Source: Pseudomonadales bacterium
GTDB taxonomy: Bacteria; Pseudomonadota; Gammaproteobacteria; Pseudomonadales; Ketobacteraceae
Reading direction: 5' to 3'
Length of the DNA: 64,000 bases
Assembly (NCBI GenBank): GCA_002701845.1
Contig: NZXG01000061.1
Coordinates: forward strand, 186,001 to 250,000
Part shown: positions 1 through 8,401 of the stretch, one piece after another
Layout of the letters: the number at the start of each line of letters is the position of its first letter
How positions within the stretch are numbered: the stretch's first letter is position 1
Made by a program: the position numbers and the translations under genes
Notes under the pieces: generated by a model
What the model was told of the DNA's origin: nothing
Seen by the model: the letters and a program-made list of their open reading frames with translations, nothing else
Database searches by the model: none

Positions 1-1
1 T

Positions 2-517
2 CGTCTGACCATGCCGGTGTTCGGCACGGTTACCGCCAGCGGCGATGCCCGCAGTAACACCCAACAGGGCCTGAGCTGGCTGGATCAGGGCTTTGATTAT
101 ATTCTGCAGCTCTCCGGCCTGTGTAATGAAGAAGACGTGAGCTGCGAAGACGTGGTCAATGGCGCCTATGACAGTATTCAGCGCTATGCGGCACTGGATC
201 CCAACCGCCAGACCGCCGTCATCACCGCCTTTGTGGATCAAAACAACTGCGGTGACGGCATCGGCTACAATGACGATGGCTCCCGCAAGCAGGGCTGGAG
301 CAATAACCTGCAACGGTTCGAAGATGAGGGCGATACTTTTTGCGGGGAAACCATCTATGCCATTGGCCAGGCGGAGGTTTATTTCCAGCGCCCGGATTGT
401 CTGCCGAACGCACTGGGCATTTGTACCGGTGGCTTCGCCGCTCCCTCCGCCGATGGCTCCCGGGAAGTGGCCAATCTTTACAACCCGTTCTGGCATGCGC
501 GACTGGTGGTCCGTTAG
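2..517 (+). CDS. TadG-like Tad pilus protein, C-terminal part (5' cut by window)
   Basis: The frame is open to the first base of the window, so the gene starts upstream; what remains is about 171 codons ending in TAG. The end of the protein (AEVYFQRP, then NPFWHARLVV) resembles the C-terminus of TadG-like proteins of Tad pilus systems, which are membrane-anchored by an N-terminal pseudopilin-like helix and have a large periplasmic part. Several cysteines (near the NEEDVSCED, NNCGDG, TFCGE, PDCLP and GICTGG segments) could form disulfides, consistent with a periplasmic location. It lies 9 bp before a TadE-like gene and heads the Tad gene run. The function is inferred mainly from context; the diagnostic N-terminus is missing. 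Confidence 0.6.
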   Translation, partial: RLTMPVFGTVTASGDARSNTQQGLSWLDQGFDYILQLSGLCNEEDVSCEDVVNGAYDSIQRYAALDPNRQTAVITAFVDQNNCGDGIGYNDDGSRKQGWSNNLQRFEDEGDTFCGETIYAIGQAEVYFQRPDCLPNALGICTGGFAAPSADGSREVANLYNPFWHARLVVR

Positions 518-526
518 GAGCAGTCT

Positions 527-1351
527 ATGAGTGGTAACGCTTTGTCCCGTCACTATCAGTATCAACAGGGCCAGGCCATGTCGGAATTTATCGTCTCCAT
601 GGCCTGGGTGATTCCGTTCATTCTGATGCTGGTGGCCATCGGCCATATGATCAATGTGCAGACCGAAACCCATAAGGCTGCCCGTTATGTGGCCTGGGAG
701 CGCACAGCCTACACCAATCAGGATTACCAGCAGCGGCTGCAGGACACCACGGATGGTTTCAATAACGAAGTGGCCCAGCGCTTCTTCGTCAATGGGGGAG
801 TGGGCTTTTCCGCCGGTGCCACCGGTTATTCGAAGCGCTGGGAGGATTGGGATTCGGACCAGACCGTGGTGCAGCTGAACGACGGCATTCGGGTGTTGCA
901 GCCGGATGAGAATGACGTGAACCTGTCCACCGCCATGAACTATCTGGCGGCCAATCGTGGTCAGGTGGACTGGCTGGAGGACAATGCCGGAGTGGAGGTG
1001 AACACGGCGGCGGGTGCCACCCTGGAAGTGGATTTTAACACCGAGAATACCTATGCCCTGGAGGCCATGGAAAACACCCCCCGGGTTGACTCTTCCTACG
1101 TGTTGATTGCCGACAGCTGGGCACCGGTATCGGAACAACAGTATCAGGAGCGAGTGGCTGGCGTGCGTTACGATACTCTGGCCCGGCAACAGCGCTGGTT
1201 TGAGAATGGCATCTTTATCAAACCCCTGCAGCCGGTGTTCCTCGAGCTCAGGGACCGGCTCTACATCAATGGCAATGATTCCTTTGAAATGGTATCGGAA
1301 AATCAGTCCACGGCACTGCCACAGGCGGCACTGGAACCGTACCAGCCTTAA
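527..1351 (+). CDS. TadE-like pseudopilin of the Tad pilus
   Basis: A 274-residue protein with a short basic leader followed by G-QAMSEF and a hydrophobic helix (residues about 22-42). This is the Flp/TadE prepilin-peptidase pattern: cleavage after Gly with Glu at +5 of the mature protein. TadE and TadF are minor pseudopilins needed for Flp fibre assembly. At 274 residues it is longer than many TadE proteins, and the C-terminal region has no motif I recognise. GGAG lies about 6 bases before the ATG, which supports this start. It follows the TadG-like gene closely and shares its strand, so they are probably cotranscribed. Confidence 0.7.
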   Translation: MSGNALSRHYQYQQGQAMSEFIVSMAWVIPFILMLVAIGHMINVQTETHKAARYVAWERTAYTNQDYQQRLQDTTDGFNNEVAQRFFVNGGVGFSAGATGYSKRWEDWDSDQTVVQLNDGIRVLQPDENDVNLSTAMNYLAANRGQVDWLEDNAGVEVNTAAGATLEVDFNTENTYALEAMENTPRVDSSYVLIADSWAPVSEQQYQERVAGVRYDTLARQQRWFENGIFIKPLQPVFLELRDRLYINGNDSFEMVSENQSTALPQAALEPYQP

Positions 1352-1366
1352 TCCTCCGCACCCTTG

Positions 1367-2092
1367 ATGTTGATAGCAGTCATCGGCAAACGAATCTTAC
1401 CCCTGCTGGCTTGGTTGGTGCCGGCACTCATGCTTGCCGGTCAGGTGCAGGCAGCGGCGCGGGACCCCCTGACCATCGAGCTGCCGGCCACGGAAGTGAT
1501 TCCCGGTGCCCAGTGGCAATGGGTGGGGCAGCGCATGGCCATTAACGATATCCCCATATCCATCAAGGTATTCACCTATCCGGGCAGCGCCGAGGAAGTA
1601 AAGCGCTTCTATCTGGATCGTTGGCGGCTGTCCGGCCTGGGCAAATTGTCCCAGCAGACTGTGGGTAATGCCCGGATCATCACCTATCAATTGGATCAGC
1701 ACGTATACTCCGTGCAGTTCGCCCAGCATGGCGACAATGTGGACGGCAAGCTGGTGGTGTCTCTGTCGCCCCTGAGCCGGCGTCCAAGTCGTGACACCCG
1801 GTTGCCGTTGCCACCCCGCACCCAGGTGGCGAGTAAAGTGGAGTCCCTGGATGGGGGCCGGCGCTCAGAAACCCTGACTCTTGAGTCACGGCTGGGTGTG
1901 CCGCAAGTGATCGACTTCTATATCAACCGGTTACAGAATGATGGCTGGCAGCGTTACAGCGCATCCGGCGATGGCCGTAGTGGCGCAGTGATCAGTTTCC
2001 AACGGCAGGGAGAACTGTTACAGTTGAATATCAAGGGATTACAAGGTCGCAACAGTAACAGTAGCGAAGTGCTTTTAAACTGGGTCAAATAA
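1367..2092 (+). CDS. secreted protein of unknown function with internal duplication, in Tad locus
   Basis: A 241-residue protein with a signal peptide (hydrophobic LLAWLVPALMLAGQ, then VQAAA as the likely cleavage region). I do not recognise the family. The mature part contains two related units, each opening with a helix of the form V-x-x-F-Y-x-x-R (EVKRFYLDRW near residue 77 and QVIDFYINRL near 181) followed by beta-rich sequence, so it looks like a tandem duplication of one small alpha/beta domain. A TTG one codon upstream (1364) is an alternative start; the ATG is preferred. It sits between two pseudopilin genes, so a periplasmic role in pilus biogenesis is an inference from position. Confidence 0.6.
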   Translation: MLIAVIGKRILPLLAWLVPALMLAGQVQAAARDPLTIELPATEVIPGAQWQWVGQRMAINDIPISIKVFTYPGSAEEVKRFYLDRWRLSGLGKLSQQTVGNARIITYQLDQHVYSVQFAQHGDNVDGKLVVSLSPLSRRPSRDTRLPLPPRTQVASKVESLDGGRRSETLTLESRLGVPQVIDFYINRLQNDGWQRYSASGDGRSGAVISFQRQGELLQLNIKGLQGRNSNSSEVLLNWVK

Positions 2093-2108
2093 ATTTATAA
2101 GAAGAACA

Positions 2109-2321
2109 ATGAAAGCTCGTCGACAGTGCGGAAACATTATTTCTGAATACCTTGTGGTGCTGCTTTTTCTCACCTCGGTACTGGCTTACGCCATCATGGG
2201 TCGCCCAGGCTCCAGCCCCGATGGGGGTGCGGACGGGGATCCCGATACCAACGATCCCATTATCATTTCCGCCATCAACGACAAGCAGCAGGATTTTGCT
2301 CGCGACATTTATCAGCCCTAA
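2109..2321 (+). CDS. Flp-like type IVb pilin or minor pseudopilin
   Basis: A 70-residue protein with a basic leader MKARRQCG, then NIISEY and a hydrophobic helix (LVVLLFLTSVLAYAIM). G followed by four residues and then Glu-Tyr is the Flp pilin maturation signature recognised by the TadV prepilin peptidase. After the helix comes an acidic, Pro/Gly/Asp-rich tail unlike the very short tail of classical Flp, so it may be a minor subunit rather than the main pilin. It is 16 bp downstream of the previous gene and 11 bp before cpaB. A main flp gene and the peptidase tadV are not visible in the window and may lie upstream. Confidence 0.65.
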   Translation: MKARRQCGNIISEYLVVLLFLTSVLAYAIMGRPGSSPDGGADGDPDTNDPIIISAINDKQQDFARDIYQP

Positions 2322-2332
2322 CGGTAGTTGCC

Positions 2333-3142
2333 ATGAGACCCAACAATAAAAACAGCATTTTGCTTTTGCTCTGTGCCATTGCCGCCGGTGCCGGTGGCTG
2401 GTATCTCTCCACCAGTCACATTCAGAGTGAAATTTCCGAGTACAAATCCAGCTTTGATGCCGAGCGGGAGGCGGTGGACGTAGTGGTGGCGAAGCGGGAT
2501 CTGCAGGTGGGTGAAGAAGTCAACACCAGCACTGCCTCTGTGCGTAAAATACCCAAGGTTTATGTCAACGCGGAAGCGGTTCCGCCCTCGCAGTTTTCGT
2601 TGCTGGATGGCCGGCAACTGGTGCATCCGGTGCGTGCCGGCCAACCCATACTGGGCTTGCACGTAAGCAGCGCCAAAATTGAGGGGCTTTCCAGCCTGCT
2701 GCGGGAAGGGGAGCGTGCCATTACCATTCCGGTGTCCACCCTGGACACCTTTTCCGGTTTTCTGTCGCCGGGGGATTTCGTGGATCTGATGATTACGGTT
2801 AAGGATGGCCAGGTGCAACGCACCGTGCCCCTGGCGCAAAACCTGCGGGTACTGGCCGCCGGCCAGGATCTTGATGACGGTATTCCCGAGCAGGGCAGGA
2901 ATCGCTACACCGAAATTACCCTGGGGGTCACGCCTCTGTATGCCACCCGCTTGATTCATGCCCAGAAAGTGGGGGATATCAGTATCCTGCTGCGGCGGCC
3001 GGAGGATGAGGCCGACCGGTTTGAGGATTATGTGACCCTGGACAACCTGGTGGATATTCCCAATGAAGTGAAACCCGAGCCGCCCAAGCCGAAGCCGGAG
3101 CCCTGGGGGTTCGAGGTGATTAAAGGCGGTAAGCGCTCCTGA
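2333..3142 (+). CDS. cpaB: Flp pilus assembly protein CpaB/RcpC
   Basis: A 269-residue protein with one N-terminal membrane helix (residues about 9-25) and a periplasmic region. The segment VVVAKRDLQVGEEV and the conserved LREGERAITIPV and LSPGDFVDLM stretches are typical of the SAF/CpaB domain. CpaB/RcpC proteins are thought to bind the periplasmic side of the Tad secretin and influence pilin modification or stability. The C-terminus is Pro/Lys-rich (EVKPEPPKPKPEP). The gene lies directly before the secretin gene, the usual Tad order. Confidence 0.87.
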   Translation: MRPNNKNSILLLLCAIAAGAGGWYLSTSHIQSEISEYKSSFDAEREAVDVVVAKRDLQVGEEVNTSTASVRKIPKVYVNAEAVPPSQFSLLDGRQLVHPVRAGQPILGLHVSSAKIEGLSSLLREGERAITIPVSTLDTFSGFLSPGDFVDLMITVKDGQVQRTVPLAQNLRVLAAGQDLDDGIPEQGRNRYTEITLGVTPLYATRLIHAQKVGDISILLRRPEDEADRFEDYVTLDNLVDIPNEVKPEPPKPKPEPWGFEVIKGGKRS

Positions 3143-3170
3143 TTATAAAAATAAAAGGACCAAAGAAGTT

Positions 3171-4463
3171 ATGGCGAAGTTGTATGCTCGAGCGTGGTTG
3201 CTGGCGCTCCTGGCAATGTTGTCCATGGGGTTGGCGCGGGCGGCGGATGATAGCTACTCCGGCACCGTCAATATCATAGAAGGCCAGACCCGTCTGATGC
3301 CCTATCCCGGCGTGAGTCGGGTTTCCATCGGCCATCCGGATATAGCCAATGCCCAGCCCACGGGCCCGGATGAAATTCTCCTGACCGGTCTGAAGGCCGG
3401 GGTCACCGATTTGCGGATCTGGAAGGGTAGCTCTCAGGTGCGCTACCTGTTGAAAGTGGTGGACAATTCCTGGGTGCAAATACTGGAAGTGGCCAATATC
3501 GTGCTGGCTGACGTGGAAGGCGTAAACGCCCGGGAGGAAAACGGCATAGTGTTTATCGAGGGGCGAATTCTGCGGGAGCAGGATATTCCCATCATCGAAG
3601 ACATGAAAAAGAAACTGTCCAAGGAAATATCCGAAGGGGGCGTGGTGTTTAATGTCATCCGCCCCAAAGTGAGTCTGCAGGCCATGATCCTGTTGGATGT
3701 ACAGGTGGTGGAAGTGCGCCGGGATGACCTGATGAACGTAGGCATAAACTGGGATGGCAGTGCTCCGGGTCCGTTCTACGAGATGATCGGCGCATTTCAT
3801 GGCGTGGTGGATTTTGACAAGTACGCGTCTTTTTTCGGCTTTGGTTATCGTGAGGGTACTACCGAGCCACTCACAGAAATTGGGTCCACCATCAATATGC
3901 TGCAAACCAATGGTATTGCGCGGGTACTGGCCCAACCCAAGCTGGTGACCAAGAGCGGCTCCAAAGCGGAGTTTCTGGCAGGGGGTGAGATACCCATTCC
4001 CATCCGCGGCGGCGATGGCGACCTGACGGTGGAATTCAAACAGGTGGGCGTGATCCTCGACTTTGAACCGGTGGCGGACCCGGACGGCTTTATCAATACC
4101 AAGATCAATGTGGAAGTCAGTGCGGTGGATGAAAGTGTGGAGGTGCTGGATATCCCCGGCTTTATCACTCGTAAGACTAATATGGAAATGAATGTGCAGA
4201 CCGGCCAGACCATGGTGATCTCCGGGATGTTGCAGGCGGAAGACAGCAAGGCGGTGTCCAAGGTGCCGGGGCTGGGCTCCATTCCCATTTTGGGGGAGCT
4301 GTTCAAGTCTCGGGATTTCCGGGAGAACTCCACCGAACTGGTGATTTTCGTCACGCCGTATCTGGTGGATCCGGACAGCAAACGCAACCGGGATATGCTG
4401 GACTACGCCGGCAAGTTGAACACGGATGCGTCCGAAGACATGAAATTCAGTATTTTTGACTGA
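3171..4463 (+). CDS. cpaC: Tad pilus secretin CpaC/RcpA
   Basis: A 430-residue outer-membrane secretin with a signal peptide ending near LARAADD. The N-terminal part (about 30-105) matches the pilus-secretin N domain (tight beta repeats, VSRVSIGHPDIANA). The C-terminal half carries the secretin core: AEFLAGGEIPIPIRGG, VEFKQVGVILDFEPV, and the signature VPGLGSIPILGELFKS followed by STELVIFVTPYLVDP. It would form the outer-membrane pore of the Tad machine. A purine-rich AAGGACCAAAGAAG precedes the ATG. Its end is close to, or overlaps, the TadA gene depending on which TadA start is used. Confidence 0.9.
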   Translation: MAKLYARAWLLALLAMLSMGLARAADDSYSGTVNIIEGQTRLMPYPGVSRVSIGHPDIANAQPTGPDEILLTGLKAGVTDLRIWKGSSQVRYLLKVVDNSWVQILEVANIVLADVEGVNAREENGIVFIEGRILREQDIPIIEDMKKKLSKEISEGGVVFNVIRPKVSLQAMILLDVQVVEVRRDDLMNVGINWDGSAPGPFYEMIGAFHGVVDFDKYASFFGFGYREGTTEPLTEIGSTINMLQTNGIARVLAQPKLVTKSGSKAEFLAGGEIPIPIRGGDGDLTVEFKQVGVILDFEPVADPDGFINTKINVEVSAVDESVEVLDIPGFITRKTNMEMNVQTGQTMVISGMLQAEDSKAVSKVPGLGSIPILGELFKSRDFRENSTELVIFVTPYLVDPDSKRNRDMLDYAGKLNTDASEDMKFSIFD

Positions 4464-4497
4464 GCCAAATTCACGCCAGCTGTGCGGACTGAACCCA

Positions 4498-6165
4498 ATG
4501 CTTCAATTCGAGGTTTTTGATAGCAATAACAACAAGGCCATCTACGAATTTAAAGAGGGTAGGGTTGTGCTGGGCAAAGGGGATCACTGTGATGTGATCC
4601 TCACCGACAGTCATGTGTCCCGTAATCACGCCGAGATTGAGGTGAGCAAGGTTGGGGCCGTGGTACGGGATCTGAACAGTACCAATGGTACTTGGGTTAA
4701 TAATGAGCGACTGCTGGCCGAGCTGATACTATCGCCGGGAGATGTGCTGCGGTTTGGTGAGATCGGTATCCGGGTGCTGACAGCGCCGGAATTCAAATCG
4801 GTGTTTGAGGAAGGCAGCGACCGCCGCCAGCAGGTGGACCCCAGAAAACAGGAGAGTGAAGAGCTGGTGGCGCTCAAACGCCGCATCCACTCCCTGATCC
4901 TCGAGTATCTGGATCTGCGCAAGCGGGCAAACCTGCAAACCATGAGTCAGGACGAGCTGCGCCACGAAGCGGAAAAAGCCACCCAGGAAATTATTCGCGA
5001 CCATGTATCCCGAATCCCCGAAGGCATCACCCGGGATCAGTTGCAACAACAGGTGGTGGCCGAAGCAGTGGGCCTGGGGGCACTGGAGCCCCTGGTGAAC
5101 GACGATCATGTCACCGAGATCATGGTCAATGGGCCGGACCAGATTTACGTGGAGAAAGACGGCAGACTGACCTTGTCGGAAAGTGGATTCACCAGTACCC
5201 AATCGCTGCTGGCCATTATCGATCGAATTGTGGCGCCGTTGGGTCGGCGCATCGACGAAAGCTCCCCTATGGTGGATGCCCGGCTGCCGGATGGTTCCCG
5301 GGTCAATGCGGTGATTCCGCCCCTGGCCCTTAACGGTCCTTCCATCACTATCCGTAAATTCGCCAAAAAAAATCTCTACATGTCGGATCTGATCCGCTAC
5401 GGTTCCATTTCGGAAGCCATGGGCCTGTTTTTGAAAGCAGCGGTGGAGCTGAAACAGAATATTGTTATTTCCGGCGGTACCGGCTCCGGTAAAACCACAC
5501 TGTTGAATATCCTCTCCAATTTTATCGGGCCGGAAGATCGCATTATCACCATTGAAGACGCCGCCGAACTGAAACTGAATCAGCCCCATGTGGTTTCTCT
5601 GGAAAGCCGGCCCCCCAACGCGGAAGGCAAAGGCAAGGTGAGCATTCGGGATCTGGTGATCAATGCCCTGCGGATGCGCCCGGACCGCATCGTGGTGGGG
5701 GAGTGTCGGGGTGGTGAAGCCCTGGATATGTTGCAGGCCATGAATACCGGCCATGATGGTTCGCTGACTACGGGTCACGCCAATTCTCCACGGGATTTTC
5801 TCAGCCGCCTGGAAGTCATGGTGATGATGGCCGGTGTGGATCTGCCGTCCCGAGCCATCCGGGAGCAGATTGCATCGGCGGTGGATATTCTGGTGCAGCA
5901 AACCCGCTTGGCGGATGGGACCCGTAAGATTACCCATATCATGGAAGTCACAGGCTTTGAAAACGACGCGGTGAAACTGGAGCCGGTATTCGAATTCGTG
6001 CGCAAGGGCTACGACGCCAACGGCAAGATCGTGGGTTTCTACCGGCCCACCGGCTATGTGCCGGCATTTTATCGTAATGCCATTGATCAGGGCATCGAGT
6101 TGGATACCTCGTTGTTCAACACTGAGGTGGATACTGATACCCCCGGTCGGGCGGAGGTGATCTGA
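4498..6165 (+). CDS. tadA: Tad pilus ATPase TadA/CpaF with N-terminal FHA domain
   Basis: A 555-residue protein. Residues about 1-90 form a forkhead-associated domain ([31 protein letters not shown]), a phosphothreonine-binding module. The rest is a type II/IV secretion ATPase of the CpaF family: Walker [11 protein letters not shown] near residue 326, Walker B region [12 protein letters not shown] near 396, and the [13 protein letters not shown] segment. It would power Flp pilus assembly in the cytoplasm. ATG at 4498 is chosen because the FHA fold begins there; an in-frame TTG at 4456, overlapping the secretin stop, would add 14 residues. The FHA fusion implies that the motor docks onto, or is controlled by, a phosphorylated partner (inference). 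Confidence 0.9.
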   Translation: MLQFEVFDSNNNKAIYEFKEGRVVLGKGDHCDVILTDSHVSRNHAEIEVSKVGAVVRDLNSTNGTWVNNERLLAELILSPGDVLRFGEIGIRVLTAPEFKSVFEEGSDRRQQVDPRKQESEELVALKRRIHSLILEYLDLRKRANLQTMSQDELRHEAEKATQEIIRDHVSRIPEGITRDQLQQQVVAEAVGLGALEPLVNDDHVTEIMVNGPDQIYVEKDGRLTLSESGFTSTQSLLAIIDRIVAPLGRRIDESSPMVDARLPDGSRVNAVIPPLALNGPSITIRKFAKKNLYMSDLIRYGSISEAMGLFLKAAVELKQNIVISGGTGSGKTTLLNILSNFIGPEDRIITIEDAAELKLNQPHVVSLESRPPNAEGKGKVSIRDLVINALRMRPDRIVVGECRGGEALDMLQAMNTGHDGSLTTGHANSPRDFLSRLEVMVMMAGVDLPSRAIREQIASAVDILVQQTRLADGTRKITHIMEVTGFENDAVKLEPVFEFVRKGYDANGKIVGFYRPTGYVPAFYRNAIDQGIELDTSLFNTEVDTDTPGRAEVI

Positions 6166-7040
6166 TGCAGTCGTTACAAAATCTGCTGGGAAGTAACGCC
6201 CTACTGGTGAGTTTTGTGCTGATTTCAGTGGCGTTTTTCTGCCTGGCCTGGGTGGTGGCCACTATTGCCCGTCAACTGTTCGCCCTCTACCAACGGAATT
6301 TTCTGCAGCAGGTGGACAAGGGGCTGCGGGATGTGGTGGTGATGATGGAGCCGGGGCAGGTCTTCACTCTGACCCTGGTAACCGCCGTGATCATAGTGCC
6401 CATTATTCTGCTGACCACCAACTGGGTGATTGCCCTGGGATTGGCAGTGGTGATTTTTATCGCCCCCACGATGGTGTTAAAGGTGATGAAAAAACGGCGT
6501 TCGGACGAATTCGTAGAGCAGCTGCCGGATGCCCTGTCGGCCATCGCCTCCTCTCTGCGCTCCGGTCTTAACCTGGTGAAAGCCTTTCAGCAGGTGGCCA
6601 AAAACCAGCCCCAGCCCCTGGCCCAGGAGTTTACCCAGGTGTTGGTGGAATATCGGGTGGGTACGGATCTTAACGATTCTCTGGACGATCTGGCCCGGCG
6701 TATTGATCGCCAGGATCTACTGTTGATGAATTCCGCCATAAAAATCTCACGCACCGTCGGCGGCAACCTGGCCGATACCCTGGAAGTTCTGTCCCGAACC
6801 CTGCGGGAGAAATCCAAAGTGGAAGGTAAAATCCGCGCCCTCACTTCCATGGGCAAAGCCCAGGGAACTCTGGCCACGGTGTTTCCGGCATTTATCGGCT
6901 ATGTGTTTTACAAAGTGGAACCGGCGGCCATGTCCAAGCTGTTTGTCACGCCCCTGGGCTGGATCTTTCTGGCGGTGATGGGGACCATGGCGGTCATGGC
7001 CTATTTCATGATTCAAAAGATCGTTAACGTGGACGTCTAG
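6165..7040 (+). CDS. tadB: Tad inner-membrane platform protein TadB
   Basis: A 291-residue polytopic protein with an N-terminal helix (about 12-40), paired helices near 68-100 and two C-terminal helices. The central cytoplasmic part (LPDALSAIASSLRSGLNLVKAF, then MNSAIKISRTVGGNLADTLE) is the type II secretion system F domain. TadB and TadC form the inner-membrane platform on which TadA acts. The ATG overlaps the last base of the tadA stop, indicating translational coupling. Confidence 0.88.
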   Translation: MQSLQNLLGSNALLVSFVLISVAFFCLAWVVATIARQLFALYQRNFLQQVDKGLRDVVVMMEPGQVFTLTLVTAVIIVPIILLTTNWVIALGLAVVIFIAPTMVLKVMKKRRSDEFVEQLPDALSAIASSLRSGLNLVKAFQQVAKNQPQPLAQEFTQVLVEYRVGTDLNDSLDDLARRIDRQDLLLMNSAIKISRTVGGNLADTLEVLSRTLREKSKVEGKIRALTSMGKAQGTLATVFPAFIGYVFYKVEPAAMSKLFVTPLGWIFLAVMGTMAVMAYFMIQKIVNVDV

Positions 7041-7049
7041 GAGGGCTTC

Positions 7050-7967
7050 ATGGTAGCGCAGTTTCTACCGATTTTCCTGATGTCCTCCGCCATGGGGCTG
7101 GGAGCCTACGCGCTGATCAACCTGGTGCTGCGAACCCGGGCCAAAGCCAAAGAGGACTGGCGTGATCCGCCACCGCTGATCTACAAGCTGTTCAAGCCCA
7201 TCGTGCGCCTGTTTGCCTCGGATATGCGCAGTATCATGCCCGACAGCCTGTATCGACGGATTAACACCCGACTCAGTACTGGCGGTATGAACTATGCCAT
7301 TCTGGCGGAAGAGTTCTTTACCCTGAAATTCGTTTGTTTGATTGCCATGTGCCTGCTGTCCTATGTTTTATTCACCGCAGATACCCAGTGGGGCGCAGAG
7401 ATCAAGTTATTGCTGCTGTCACTGATTCCCCTGGGATTTTTCTACCCGGACATCTGGCTTAATGACAAAATCAAGGTGCGCCGTGCCCGGGTGGCCAAGG
7501 AATTCCCGTTTCTGCTGGATCTGCTGGTGCTTTCCATGCGGGCGGGCCTGAACTATTCCACCTCCCTGGGGCAGGCTATTTCCAACCTGCCGGAAGGCCC
7601 GGTGAAAGACGAGTTCGGTAAACTGTTGCGGGAAATCCGTGCCGGCAAGGTGCGGCGGGCTGCGCTGCTGGATCTGGCCCAACGGATGGATACCAAATCC
7701 ATCAGTAACTTTGTGTCCGCCATCAATCAGGCGGAGGAAACCGGGGGCGAAATCGTGGAAGTGCTGACCCTGCAGGCGGAGCAGCGCCGGGTGGAACGCT
7801 TCAATCAGGCCGAAGAGGCTGCGAATAAGGCACCGGTAAAAATGCTGTTGCCTCTGGTGTTGTTTTTGTTTCCCATTATCTTCATGCTCATTGCGTTTAT
7901 TCTGATCGTGAAAATGGCGGAAACCAATTTCCTGCCGGCAGTTTTGATGAATCTGCTGGCGGGGTAA
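7050..7967 (+). CDS. tadC: Tad inner-membrane platform protein TadC
   Basis: A 305-residue polytopic protein, paralogous to TadB. The F domain is visible as FLLDLLVLSMRAGLNYSTSL followed by NFVSAINQAEETGGEIVEVL, with a C-terminal helix pair around MLLPLVLFLFPIIFMLIAF. Membrane segments also occur near residues 5-25 and 90-130. AGGAGG lies 5-10 bases before the ATG, 9 bp after tadB. It would be the second platform subunit of the pilus machine. Confidence 0.87.
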   Translation: MVAQFLPIFLMSSAMGLGAYALINLVLRTRAKAKEDWRDPPPLIYKLFKPIVRLFASDMRSIMPDSLYRRINTRLSTGGMNYAILAEEFFTLKFVCLIAMCLLSYVLFTADTQWGAEIKLLLLSLIPLGFFYPDIWLNDKIKVRRARVAKEFPFLLDLLVLSMRAGLNYSTSLGQAISNLPEGPVKDEFGKLLREIRAGKVRRAALLDLAQRMDTKSISNFVSAINQAEETGGEIVEVLTLQAEQRRVERFNQAEEAANKAPVKMLLPLVLFLFPIIFMLIAFILIVKMAETNFLPAVLMNLLAG

Positions 7968-7970
7968 CCA

Positions 7971-8336
7971 GTGAGCCGTCATTACCGTCTCAGGCGCCTG
8001 GACCAAGGGGGGCGTGAGCTGGAGACCGGGCTCACCAGAATCCGTTATGCCGATACTTTTCGATTGCGGCTGGTGGGTCTACTGGGGCGTTCGTCACTGG
8101 CGTCCGACGAGGGCCTGCTGCTGCAGCCGGGGGGCAGCATTCACACCTTTTTTATGCGCTTCAGTCTCGATCTGGTATTTTTGGGGGATCAGCACCGGGT
8201 TCTGCGGATTTGCGAAGGGGTTGGGCCTTGGCAGGTTAGGCTCGCGCCAAAAGGCACCCGCAGTGTGTTGGAAATTGCAGAAGGTAACGTTAAGCGAACA
8301 GGAATTCACTTGGATGACCTGTTGTTATTTGATTAA
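7971..8336 (+). CDS. DUF192 family protein
   Basis: A 121-residue protein starting at GTG 3 bp after the tadC stop. The order LRLVGLLGR, GLLLQPGGSIHTFFMRFSLDLVFLG, then a beta-rich C-terminus matches the DUF192 family: small single-domain proteins of unknown function in which the central hydrophobic HTFFM motif is conserved. No signal peptide is seen. It is translationally close to tadC and in the same strand run, so it is probably expressed with the pilus genes, but no pilus role is known for the family. Confidence 0.72.
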   Translation: MSRHYRLRRLDQGGRELETGLTRIRYADTFRLRLVGLLGRSSLASDEGLLLQPGGSIHTFFMRFSLDLVFLGDQHRVLRICEGVGPWQVRLAPKGTRSVLEIAEGNVKRTGIHLDDLLLFD

Positions 8337-8371
8337 ATGCTGAAAAATATAAGAATAATTGGCCTCAGTAT

Positions 8372-8389
8372 CATCTCCACGCGGAGATG
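8372..8389 (+). other. small stem-loop in the leader of the FHA/TPR gene
   Basis: CATCTCC and GGAGATG form a perfect 7-bp stem around a 4-base loop, ending 12 bases before the ATG at 8402. There is no T-run, so it is not an intrinsic terminator. It lies in one of the few gaps (65 bp) of the Tad run and could affect translation of the downstream gene or mark a processing site. Confidence 0.4.
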
Positions 8390-8401
8390 CAGGGTAGAGT
8401 A

